A DNA stretch of 64,000 nt, taken from the NCBI RefSeq assembly GCF_900104745.1, contig NZ_LT629732.1, positions 434,001 to 498,000 of the forward strand, written 5' to 3'. Within the stretch, counting starts at the first letter, position 1; the number at the start of each line of letters is the position of its first letter. The notes beneath the pieces are model-generated. The model had not been told where the DNA came from, searched no databases, and was given only the letters and a program-made list of their open reading frames with translations. Both the position numbers and the translations under genes were made by a program. This stretch comes from Actinopolymorpha singaporensis (lineage in GTDB: Bacteria > Actinomycetota > Actinomycetes > Propionibacteriales > Actinopolymorphaceae). Positions 34,607 to 42,996 of the stretch are shown here, in pieces.

Positions 34607-34764
34607 GGCATCCTCTCCCGCACGGGGCGGACGTCGTCGGCCAGCGCAGGGGACGACCCTGTTCCTGCCACCACAAGTCGTTCACCGAGCTCTCCCGTCA
34701 GCGTTTCAAGCAAGCTGAAGTTGACGTGGATTCCTCTTGTGGGTAAGGGGTTTCCGGCGGTCGG

Positions 34765-36588
34765 GTGCTGCCCGCAGGGCTGGCGGAGATGTCGGCTGGT
34801 CCGCGGTTGGCAGTGCTGGTCGCCTCGGTGGACCGAAGCATGTGTAACGGGTTCGAGTTGGAGGAGCTGATCAAGGCACGGCGGCGGCTGATCTGCTGGC
34901 TGGAGGCTGAGTGCCTGTCCGATGTGAACGAGCTGGCCTACGCCGAGCCCGGCAGGGTTGACGGCCCGGCCGGACGCAGTGTCACCCCGGATCCGATGAC
35001 ACCTGAGATCCTGGAGCCGTTGCTGGGGTGGACCGGCTACCGCGCCCACCAGTACGTGGCCCTGGCCACCACACTGCCCCGGCTGCCGCGGGTACGTGCG
35101 GCCCTCGCGTCCGGTGGGCTGGAGCTCAACGATGTGCGGGTGATCGTGGACCGGATCACCGACGCCGAACCCGACCTGTGGGCAGCCATCGAGGACGCGA
35201 TCTTCCCCAAAGTGCTCGAACTGCGGGGCGGGTTGTTGCGGGCCAAGGTCGAAGCCGAGGTCGTCACAGCAGACCCCGACGCCGCCGCCAAACGTCACCG
35301 CGCCGCCAGGTCCGGGCGCAACGTCGCGATCTGGCCCGCCGTCGACGGCGTCGCCGACCTCGCCATCCGCGGCCTTTCCGCAGACCAGGCCGCCGAAGCC
35401 TACGGCCACATCGACGCCATCGCCCGCGCAGTCAAAGCAACCGGCGACACCCGCACCCTCAGCCAACTCCGCGCCGACGTCGCCGCCGCCCTACTCACCG
35501 GCACCGCCGACATCAAAGACTGCTCCACCCCACCGCTCGCTGAACAAACGCACGGCGACACCGCTCAAGGCCGCGCCGAGCAGGACTAGGCCGAACGAAC
35601 CGAAGGTGAATCCGAGCAGACGCCAGACGAACAGGGGCACTGTCCCATTCACCGCTACCCCGACCACGACCTGCACAGCGCCGGCTGTGACTGCGGCGAC
35701 TGCGCTCCCGCCGGAACCGCAAACACCACCGCCCACTACACCCCCTGCCACTGCGCCACCACGCACGACACTGAAGCCCACGACGCCGCCGCGCGCGCCA
35801 CGGCCGCAGAGAATGCAACCGCTCGCACCATGGGGTCCAACACCTCCGGTCCCAACTCCGTTCTCCCCACCGCGGGTCAGATTCCGCGGCAGAACCGCAG
35901 ACCCGACGAAACGGCCGACCCGCCGGGTCTGCCTGATCCACCTGATCCACCTGATCCACTGAAAGGTAACCCGACATCACCAACACCACCCTGGTGCTCC
36001 TCACAACCGAGCTGGGGGCCCATACGAACGCGCGCCAAAGTGCAGCTGAACATCCCGCTCACCACCCTGATGGGGCTGTGCGCCCAGCCGGGTGAGCTCG
36101 GCGGGTTCGGACCCGTCATCACCGAGGTGGCCGCCAGGATCGTCGCAAACCACCTCGACAACCCCGAAGCCAGATTCTCCGTGGGGGTCACCCACCCGGT
36201 CACCGGACGCCTACTGCACCTGCACCCCATACCGGCAAGATTCCTCCGCGGACTACAGGCAGAACTCGTCCACGCCCGCGACCAACGCTGCGCATGGACC
36301 ACCTGCAGGAGACCCGCCGCCACCTGCCACCTCGACCACAACACCGAACACCACCACGGCGGATCGACGTCCGTAGAGAACATCGCACCCCTGTGCCCAC
36401 GCCACCACAAAGCCAAAACCGACCGCAACTGGAAACTCCACCAGACCGGCCCCGGCGAACACACCCTCACCGACCCCCACGGCCGGCACTACCACAGCCG
36501 AACACCATCCCTCACCGACCCGGCCGTCGACGAACCAGTAGTCACCGCGAGCACCAGGACGGTCGACGATGACCTACCGCCGTTCTGA
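34765..36588 (+). pseudogene. DUF222-HNH endonuclease (13E12 repeat family) interrupted by one amber codon
   Basis: One frame of 608 codons runs from GTG 34765 to TGA 36588 with a single internal stop, TAG at 35587-35589. The first part (274 residues) is the DUF222 domain (MTPEILEPLLGWTGYRAHQY, RAALASGGLELNDVRVIVDR, GLSADQAAEAYGHIDA). The second part has a Cys/His-rich linker, three tandem CCTGATCCA units (35932-35958, giving Pro-Asp repeats), RAKVQLNIPLTTLMGL and a full HNH nuclease (CRRPAATCHLDHNTEHHHGG, NIAPLCPRHHKAK). These proteins are common in actinobacteria, probably mobile, of unclear target. The rest of the frame is undamaged, so the stop may be recent, or read through. Confidence 0.75.
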
Positions 36589-36592
36589 GGAG

Positions 36593-37171
36593 TTACGTCC
36601 CCTCGTCGGCGAGAGCGAGGCGCAGCGGCGTGCCGTGCATCACGACGTCGGCCACCGGCGAGCGGCGTTCGGCGAGACCTACCAGATCGGCGAGTTCCTC
36701 CCTGCTGGCGTCCCCCTCGACGTGCATCGTCATCCGGATGCTCTGGTAGCCGGGGCGAACGTCCTCGGCCATGCCGAGCAGTCCCCGCAGGTCGATGTCG
36801 CCGTCGAGCTCGGCGTCCACCCGAGTGAGAGTGATCCCCCGGGCCGCCGCGTGGTAGACGAGCGTGGTGGTGACACATCCTGCGAGTCCGGCGAGGAGGT
36901 ACTCCACCGGGTTGGCGCCCCGGTCCTCACCCAGCAGTGCCGGGTGTTCGTCCTTGTCGTAGACGAAGTACGTCTTGTCCCGGCGGTGTGACGTACGAGC
37001 GCCGTCGAAGTCGGCGACGACCGCCCTGTTGTGTGCACCGCGGACCCAGAAGTTGATGAGCCGGAAGTTGAACTTCGCGAGCGCCGGATCCTGTTCGATC
37101 GCGGTGATGGTCTGGAACAACCTGCCCGCGTCCACCCCGTTGACGACCTTCTCGGCGGTCGTTGTCGTCAT
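36593..37171 (-). CDS. OsmC family protein
   Basis: A 192-residue OsmC/Ohr-fold protein. The peroxidatic-type Cys is in LLAGLAGCVTTTLVYHAA with the upstream Arg region, but the second cysteine position is Ser in RRSPVADVV, so a full thiol-peroxidase cycle is not assured; it belongs with the YhfA-like side of the family. The start is ATG 37171 with AAGGGAG upstream; an in-frame 76-residue extension overlaps the neighbour and lacks coding character. Ends 5 bases from the HNH gene end, convergent. Confidence 0.82.
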   Translation of the reverse strand: MTTTTAEKVVNGVDAGRLFQTITAIEQDPALAKFNFRLINFWVRGAHNRAVVADFDGARTSHRRDKTYFVYDKDEHPALLGEDRGANPVEYLLAGLAGCVTTTLVYHAAARGITLTRVDAELDGDIDLRGLLGMAEDVRPGYQSIRMTMHVEGDASREELADLVGLAERRSPVADVVMHGTPLRLALADEGT

Positions 37172-37211
37172 CGAGTCCAGCTCCCTTCGAGCGTGGTGGT
37201 TGGCTGTCCTC

Positions 37212-38291
37212 TCAGCGCAACCGACCGTTGACAGGCGGGGAAGTGCCGGGCGGGCCGCTGTACGGAGGACCTTCGACTCTGTTCGGCCGATGCGACTCCC
37301 GACGCACCGTTCGCTCCTCGGAAGGAGCTTGCGGAGGCACAACCCGCAACGCGCCGGCGCTGCGGTCGAAGTGATCGAGCACTTCGTCCAGCCGCTCACA
37401 GGTGCGTTCGATCTCCCTTCTCGCCCGGTCGCGTTCGATGATCGCGACGGACAGCAGCAGTCCGGTCAGAGCGACTGCCCCGTCGAACATCTGCAGGATC
37501 ACCATCGTGTCGAACAGCCCGCGTCCGGTGAACGGCCCGATCGAGTGCACCGCCGCGTAGATCGCGTCCGCCGAGGCGAGCAACGCAACCGGTGCGGCAC
37601 CTGGCAGCTGGTACCTCCAGGCGGCCCATACCAGCAGCGGAAAGGCGAGGAAGAGGACGCCGAACATGCGGGCACCGGCCAGCACCACCCCGAACGCGGC
37701 GGCGAACAGCGCGATGAGCTCCAGCAGCGTCGCTGTTGGGATGGCGTGCCGCCACGGGATTCTGACGACGGTCAGCAGCAGAGGCGCGACGAACAGGACG
37801 CCCATCGCGTCACCGGTCCACCAGGTCAGCCAGGTCGGCAGGAAGAAGCTCGGATCGGTCGCGCCGACGGCCACCCGGATCGCGGTTCCGATGGTCGAGC
37901 TGATCAACATGCTGCCGAACGCGGCAAAGAACACCAGCGCGAGCGCGTCGCGCAGCCGGTCGAGTTCGGTCCGGAAACCGAACCTACGTAGTGCGTAGTA
38001 CGCACACACGCATGCGAGCGTCGTTCCCGCAGCCGTGGGCAGAACGGCGACCGGCGGGCTCTGGCTCAACTCGACCAGGAGGGCACCGAGCAGAATCGCC
38101 GGCCAGATCCGCGGGCCGAGCAGCAGCAGGGCTACCAGTGCGATCCCGGTCGGCGGCCAGAATGGGCTGATCTGTCCGTCGACCAGACCGACCAGGAGCC
38201 CCAGTTGCGCCGATCCGTAGAAGGCGGCCGCAACAGCGATGATCTGCAGCCCAACGATTCCGATCCGTCGGAGCCCGGAGATGCGCTCCAC
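37212..38291 (-). CDS. MASE1-domain membrane protein without output domain
   Basis: A 359-residue protein whose first ~290 residues are a MASE1 sensor domain of eight or so helices: ISPFWPPTGIALVALLLLG is the diagnostic motif, followed by SSTIGTAIRVAVG and LTWWTGDAMGVLFVAPLLL. In most proteins MASE1 is fused to a GGDEF, EAL or kinase output; here there is only a short coiled segment (RARREIERTCERLDEVLDHF) and a ~60-residue disordered tail. It may be a sensor that lost its output or works with a separate partner. Confidence 0.82.
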   Translation of the reverse strand: MERISGLRRIGIVGLQIIAVAAAFYGSAQLGLLVGLVDGQISPFWPPTGIALVALLLLGPRIWPAILLGALLVELSQSPPVAVLPTAAGTTLACVCAYYALRRFGFRTELDRLRDALALVFFAAFGSMLISSTIGTAIRVAVGATDPSFFLPTWLTWWTGDAMGVLFVAPLLLTVVRIPWRHAIPTATLLELIALFAAAFGVVLAGARMFGVLFLAFPLLVWAAWRYQLPGAAPVALLASADAIYAAVHSIGPFTGRGLFDTMVILQMFDGAVALTGLLLSVAIIERDRARREIERTCERLDEVLDHFDRSAGALRVVPPQAPSEERTVRRESHRPNRVEGPPYSGPPGTSPPVNGRLR

Positions 38292-38368
38292 AGCAAGCCA
38301 CCCTACGCGCGCGCAATGGACGAAAGATAGGGCGTCCGCCGGCCGGACGTCCTACCTGCTGCCGACCG

Positions 38369-39166
38369 TCAGTCCCCTGTGCGTACGCCCCGGACCGAGA
38401 ACATCGCGGGCAGTTCGTCGCGCAGACCGTCCCGGTCGAGGTTGGGGAACGGCATGTCACCCGCCCTGGCCGGGAACTCGTGCAGGAACTCGATCGCGAT
38501 CCCCGCGCGGACGAGCGCGGTCACCACCTCGCCCAGGGTGTGGGTCCACTCCCGCGACTCCTGGTGTGCCAGGCCGGCGTCGGCCACTGCGTACGAGCCG
38601 TCCTTGACCACCACGGTCGGCACCGGGCGGCCGAAGTAGGAGCCGTGCAGCGCCAGGCCGCCCTCTGCGCTGCCGGGGTCCGACAGCGCGAGCGCCAGCG
38701 GGTGGTGGTCGAGCACGTAGAGCACGCCGCCCGGGCGAAGGAGTCGCGCACACGTCCCCGCCCAGGCGTCCAGGTCGCCGATCCACATCACCACACCCTT
38801 GGACAAGAAGACCACGTCGTAGGTGTCGTTCAGGTGCTCGGCCGCGGCGAGCACGTCGCAGACCACGAACTCCGCCTCGGTGTTCGTACGGTCGGCGAGG
38901 TCCCGGGCTATGCCGATCGCCTGCTCGGAAAAGTCGACGCCGGTGACCCTGGCCCCCTCGCGCACCCATGACAGCGTGTCCAGACCGAAGTGACACATCA
39001 GGTGCAGCAGGCTCTTGCCGGTGACATCACCGACCTCGGCGAGTTCGAGTTCGCCGAGTGTGCCGGTCCCGCGCAGGAACGACTGCACGTCGTAGAAGTC
39101 CGACGCGGCATGCAGCGGGGCGAGCTCGTTCCACAGGGCCTGGTTGACGGTCGTGTGCTGGTCCAC
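38369..39166 (-). CDS. Class I SAM-dependent methyltransferase
   Basis: A 265-residue methyltransferase. Motif I region is GKSLLHLMCHFGLDTLSWVREGARVTGVDFS split as LLHLMCHFGLDTLSW and VTGVDFSEQAIGIA, the post-I and motif II regions are FVVCDVLAA and YDVVFLSKGVVMWI, and motif III is RLLRPGGVLYVLDHHPLAL. The HLMCHFGLDTL form is typical of an actinobacterial small-molecule methyltransferase group. GTG at 39166 with GGGAAGG upstream is the preferred start. Substrate unknown. Confidence 0.82.
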   Translation of the reverse strand: MDQHTTVNQALWNELAPLHAASDFYDVQSFLRGTGTLGELELAEVGDVTGKSLLHLMCHFGLDTLSWVREGARVTGVDFSEQAIGIARDLADRTNTEAEFVVCDVLAAAEHLNDTYDVVFLSKGVVMWIGDLDAWAGTCARLLRPGGVLYVLDHHPLALALSDPGSAEGGLALHGSYFGRPVPTVVVKDGSYAVADAGLAHQESREWTHTLGEVVTALVRAGIAIEFLHEFPARAGDMPFPNLDRDGLRDELPAMFSVRGVRTGD

Positions 39167-39212
39167 GTCGCCGACCTTCCCACACACGTGACAGGCGAGG
39201 CGACCGGATTCG

Positions 39213-39581
39213 CCGCCGCATGACCTCCCGGCCGAACTCGGCGAGCTCGGCATCGGTGACCCGCAGCCATCCCTCGGTCGAGAAGGGACCCAGCGGCCAG
39301 CGTTCCTGCTCCGGCTGCGGCTGGTCGGCCCAACGACGGACGTGACCGGCCTGGCGTTCGAGGTTGAGCGACTCGACGGCACGGGCGACCGCGTCCCCGG
39401 CCGCGTCCTCGGCGAAGTCGGCCGAGGACCAGCACAGCGACGGTGTGGCGCGGCGCCACCACCGCTCCCTCCGGTCCTTCGCCAGCTCCGGCGCCTGCTC
39501 GATCAGCCCGGCCGCGGCCAGGGCTCGAATGTGGTGGCTGACGCTGCCGACGGCCTCACCGGCCTTCTGGGCGAGGGGCGG
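39213..39581 (-). pseudogene. Truncated ArsR-type winged-helix regulator
   Basis: The frame encodes the back part of a winged-helix repressor: KAGEAVGSVSHHIRALAAAGLIE is broken here as AVGSVSHHIRALAAAGLIE, then RRERWWRRATPSLCW and a helical C-domain with ERWPLGPFSTEGWLRVT. The first ~35 residues (helices 1-2, normally ending in a conserved LRLL-like segment) are missing, and there is no ribosome-binding site before the frame. The C-terminus also loses similarity near 39213, where the methyltransferase gene begins. It looks like a deletion remnant that once sat beside the GNAT gene. Confidence 0.55.
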
Positions 39582-39643
39582 GGCATGCGCGGACCGACAG
39601 ACGGACCCGCCGGTCACCAGCAGGTCCTGCCATAATCCCGCCG

Positions 39644-40477
39644 GTGACCTCCACCGCGAACCGATCCGCGACTTCCGGTGCGCAGACCTCTGTCGCCGCC
39701 GAACTCCTCGCCGCCCACGACGCCCAGGTCCGGGCCACCGTGGCCGCCCGCATGCCGCTCACGTGGACCTCACACCCGGACGGCCGGGTACTGCGGGTGA
39801 CCACGACCCACCGGGCGTTCGTGTTCTCCGACGGACTCGCCGGCGCATCGGATGAGGAGGTGGAGGGCTACGTCCGGCGGGCGCGGGACTTCTTCGCCGA
39901 GCGGAACGAAGCGGTGGAGTGGAAGTACTACAGCAACGACCATCCGCGGCTGCGGGGCCTCCTGGAAGAGGCCGGCTTCGCGCCCGAGGACGAGGAGTCG
40001 GTGGTCGTCGGCCGGGTGCGCGACGTCCTCGACGCCGGGCGGGTGCCGGAGGGCATCACGATCCGCCCCGTCAGCGACCGGCCTGACCTGGACCGGATCG
40101 CGGCGATGGAGTCGGAGGTGTGGTCCCAGGACTGGTCCTGGCTGGCCGACGACCTGGCCGACCGGGTGGCCGGCAGCCCCGACGACATCGCCGTCCTGGT
40201 CGCCGAGGCCGATGGAGCCGTGGTGGCGGCGGCCTGGCTGGTGGTGATGCCGGGCACCAGGTTCGGCGGCCTGTGGGGCGGTTCGACGCTGGCGAGGTGG
40301 CGGGGACGCGGCATCTACCGGGCGCTGATCGCCGAGCGCGCGCGAATCGCGCAGGCCAAGGGACTGGAGTTCCTTCAGGTGGACGCCTCCGAGGACAGCC
40401 GGCCGATCCTCGAACGCCTGGGCATGTTCAAGGTCGCCACCACCACGCCGTACGTCTGGACTCCGCAGGCGTCATGA
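39644..40477 (+). CDS. GNAT family N-acetyltransferase (two-domain type)
   Basis: A 277-residue protein. The C-terminal GNAT domain (~140-270) shows VVAAAWLVVMPGTRFGGLWGG (strands 4-5), the acetyl-CoA loop RWRGRGIYRALI (R-x-x-G-x-G/A form) and FLQVDASEDSRPILERLGM. The N-terminal ~130 residues are a degenerate GNAT-like half seen in several actinobacterial proteins. GTG start at 39644. Its stop overlaps the start of the next gene by 4 bases, so it is coupled to the DNA glycosylase-like gene. Substrate unknown. Confidence 0.82.
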   Translation: MTSTANRSATSGAQTSVAAELLAAHDAQVRATVAARMPLTWTSHPDGRVLRVTTTHRAFVFSDGLAGASDEEVEGYVRRARDFFAERNEAVEWKYYSNDHPRLRGLLEEAGFAPEDEESVVVGRVRDVLDAGRVPEGITIRPVSDRPDLDRIAAMESEVWSQDWSWLADDLADRVAGSPDDIAVLVAEADGAVVAAAWLVVMPGTRFGGLWGGSTLARWRGRGIYRALIAERARIAQAKGLEFLQVDASEDSRPILERLGMFKVATTTPYVWTPQAS

Positions 40478-41592
40478 CCGTGCACCGGCTGTCCCGCACG
40501 GAGGCTCGCCGCGTCGCCGTACGCGCGCAACTCCTGCAGAAGGAACGGCCGACGGATCTGCTCGACCTGGTGCGTCACCTCACCATGCTCCAGCTCGACC
40601 CGACGGCGGCGATCGCGCCGAACGCCGACCTGGTGGCGTGGAGCCGCCTCGGTTCGTCGTACGCACCGGCCGAGCTGACCGCCGCCCTGGAGAAACGCCG
40701 GCTGATCGAGCTGGCGGCGATGCTCCGGCCGGCCGAGGACCTGGCGCTCTACCGCGCCCAGATGGCGGCGTGGCCGGGTACCGGGAAGCTTCGCGACTGG
40801 CAGGTGTCGCTGCGGGAGTGGGTGCGGGCCAACGACGCCTGCCGACGCGACATCCTGGACCGGCTCGGCTCCTCCGGGCCGCTGACGTCGCGGGAGCTTC
40901 CGGACACCTGCGCCGTGCCGTGGAGTTCTACCGGGTGGACCAACAACAAGAACGTGATCAAGCTGCTCGACATCATGGTGGCGCGGGGCGAAGTCGCCAT
41001 CGCCGGGCGCAGGGGCCGCGAGCGGCTGTGGGACCTCGCGTCACGGGTCTATCCCGACGACCCGGTGGTCCCGGCGGACGAGGCGGCGCGTGTCCGCGAC
41101 GAACGCCGGTTGCGTTCCCTGGGCATTGCTCGAGCCAGGGCGGCGGAGAGCCCGACCGAGGCATGGGATGTCGGTGAGGCCGGCGAACCCGCCGTGGTCG
41201 AGGGTGTCAAGGGCACCTGGCGGGTGGACCCGGTCTACCTCGACCAGCCCTTTTCCGGCCGGGCCGTCCCGGGCCGGGCGGCGTTGCTGTCGCCGTTCGA
41301 CCGTTTGGTCCACGACCGAAGGCGCACGCTCGAGCTCTGCGACTTCGACTACCAGCTGGAGATGTACAAGCCGGCCGCCAAGCGGCGCTGGGGCTACTTC
41401 GCGCTCCCGATCCTGTACGGCGACTGCCTCGTGGGAAAACTCGACGCCACCGCCGACCGCAAGGCCGGCTTGCTCCGGGTGCACGCCATCCACCAGGACG
41501 TACCGTTCACGAAGGCGATCAGCGCCGCCGTACACCGTGAGATCAACGATCTCGCGCGCTGGCTGAAGGTGGATCCCTCCCTGCCGGGTTGA
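40474..41592 (+). CDS. YcaQ/AlkZ-family DNA glycosylase (winged-helix DNA-binding)
   Basis: A 372-residue protein of the HTH_42 superfamily. The catalytic Gln-phi-Asp motif is Q40-L-D42 in TMLQLDPTAAI, the form found in the YcaQ subfamily of interstrand-crosslink/alkyl-adduct glycosylases. Three winged-helix units and a C-terminal beta-barrel follow, with LLSPFDRLVHDRRRTLELCDF and RRWGYFALPILYGDCLVGKLD as the strong family signature. Expected to remove bulky alkylated or crosslinked purines. Translationally coupled (ATGA) to the GNAT gene; acetylation of a self-made genotoxin and repair would make a self-resistance pair, but no toxin gene is nearby. Confidence 0.82.
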   Translation: MTVHRLSRTEARRVAVRAQLLQKERPTDLLDLVRHLTMLQLDPTAAIAPNADLVAWSRLGSSYAPAELTAALEKRRLIELAAMLRPAEDLALYRAQMAAWPGTGKLRDWQVSLREWVRANDACRRDILDRLGSSGPLTSRELPDTCAVPWSSTGWTNNKNVIKLLDIMVARGEVAIAGRRGRERLWDLASRVYPDDPVVPADEAARVRDERRLRSLGIARARAAESPTEAWDVGEAGEPAVVEGVKGTWRVDPVYLDQPFSGRAVPGRAALLSPFDRLVHDRRRTLELCDFDYQLEMYKPAAKRRWGYFALPILYGDCLVGKLDATADRKAGLLRVHAIHQDVPFTKAISAAVHREINDLARWLKVDPSLPG

Positions 41593-41622
41593 GTGGGCCG
41601 CATCCCGCCTGGGTAAACGGCG

Positions 41623-42987
41623 ATGGTGGTGTTGCTGACCGCGCCCGCGACCTACGCCGACCTCGTGGCGGCCCGGACCCAGATGGCTCTGTCCCTGGGC
41701 TGGCACATCATCCTGGCCTGCCTGGGCGTCGGCATGCCGGCGATCACGTTGATCGCGGAGTGGCGCGGACATCGCACCGGGGACCCGGCCTACCGGATGC
41801 TCGCGCGGCGCTGGGCGCGGGCCATGGGCGTGCTCTTCGCGGTCGGCGCGGTGTCCGGCACCATTCTGTCGTTCGAGATGGGTCTGTTGTGGCCGGGCCT
41901 GATGGGCGTCTATGGGCAGGTCATCGGCCTGCCGTTCGCCATGGAGGGCGTGGCGTTCTTCATCGAGGCGATCTTCCTGGGCATCTATCTGTACGCCTGG
42001 GATCGGCTGAGTCCGGTCAAGCATCTGTTGACAGGGATACCGATCATGGTCGCCGGGGTCGCCAGTGCGTTCTTCGTGGTGTCGGCCAACGCTTGGATGC
42101 AGCAGCCCACCGGGTTCGACGTCGCGCACGGGAGGATCGTCGCGGTCGACCCGTGGGCGGCGATGTTCAACCCGTCGACCCCTCCGCAGACGACGCACAT
42201 GATCCTGGCGGCGTTCATGGTCGCCGGGTTCGGCATCGCCGGTGTCTACGCGGTCGGGACGTTGCGTGGTCGACGCGACCGGTACCACCGGCTGGGTTTC
42301 CTGCTGCCGTTCACGGTGGCGGCCGTGGTCACGCCTGCACAACTCGTCGTCGGCGACTGGGCCGCCCGCTTCGTCGCCGACAACCAGCCGATCAAGCTCG
42401 CCGCGATGGAAGGGCTGTTCCACACCGGACGCGGCGTACCCCTGAGCGTCGGCGGCTTCGCCGTCGACGGCGAGCTGCGGGGCGCCCTCGAGATTCCGTA
42501 CGGGCTCTCCCTCCTCGCGCACGGCAAGCCGAACGCCGAGGTCGTCGGCCTCGACAAGGTTCCACCGAGCGACTGGCCGCCGGTCAACGTCGTGCACCCC
42601 GCCTTCGACCTGATGGTCGGAATGGGACTGGCGCTGCTGTTGCTGTCGGCATGGCTCGCGTGGACGTGGTGGCGACGGCGGGAGCTGCCGCGCTCAGCGT
42701 GGTTCCTGCGGGCGGCGTCGCTCGGCGGCGTCGCCGCCGTGGTGGCGCTCGAGGCCGGCTGGACGGTCACCGAGGTCGGCCGGCAACCGTGGACGGTCTA
42801 CGGCGTGCTGCGTACGGCCGATGCGGTCAACCCCGCACCCGGACTGGTGTGGGGATTCGTCCTGGTCTTCGCGGTCTACGTGGTGCTCACCGTGGCGACG
42901 GTGTACGTTCTGCGCCGGCTGTCCCGGGACTCCCCAGCGCCGGCCGCGCCGCAGGAACACGACGTCGCCGGGTACCCGGTCGCCTGA
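41623..42987 (+). CDS. cydA: Cytochrome bd-type quinol oxidase subunit I
   Basis: A 454-residue inner-membrane subunit with nine helices. Heme ligand His28 is in LGWHIILACLGV; the conserved acids are in SFEMGLLWPGLMG and EGVAFFIEAIFLGIYLY; a second His is in PQTTHMILAAF; GRQPW, an invariant motif, lies near residue 390. The quinol loop is short, as in the CIO/bd-II-like short-Q-loop group. It reduces O2 to water with quinol. CydB starts 9 bases after it. No cydDC (needed for bd assembly in E. coli) is found in the window. Confidence 0.92.
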   Translation: MVVLLTAPATYADLVAARTQMALSLGWHIILACLGVGMPAITLIAEWRGHRTGDPAYRMLARRWARAMGVLFAVGAVSGTILSFEMGLLWPGLMGVYGQVIGLPFAMEGVAFFIEAIFLGIYLYAWDRLSPVKHLLTGIPIMVAGVASAFFVVSANAWMQQPTGFDVAHGRIVAVDPWAAMFNPSTPPQTTHMILAAFMVAGFGIAGVYAVGTLRGRRDRYHRLGFLLPFTVAAVVTPAQLVVGDWAARFVADNQPIKLAAMEGLFHTGRGVPLSVGGFAVDGELRGALEIPYGLSLLAHGKPNAEVVGLDKVPPSDWPPVNVVHPAFDLMVGMGLALLLLSAWLAWTWWRRRELPRSAWFLRAASLGGVAAVVALEAGWTVTEVGRQPWTVYGVLRTADAVNPAPGLVWGFVLVFAVYVVLTVATVYVLRRLSRDSPAPAAPQEHDVAGYPVA

Positions 42988-42996
42988 GGCCTGCCG

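Noticed and set aside
35491-35781. Minus-strand glycine/valine-rich 96-residue frame
   Set aside because: Antisense of the Cys/His/Thr-rich linker of the DUF222-HNH gene, which stays open on the plus strand apart from one TAG.
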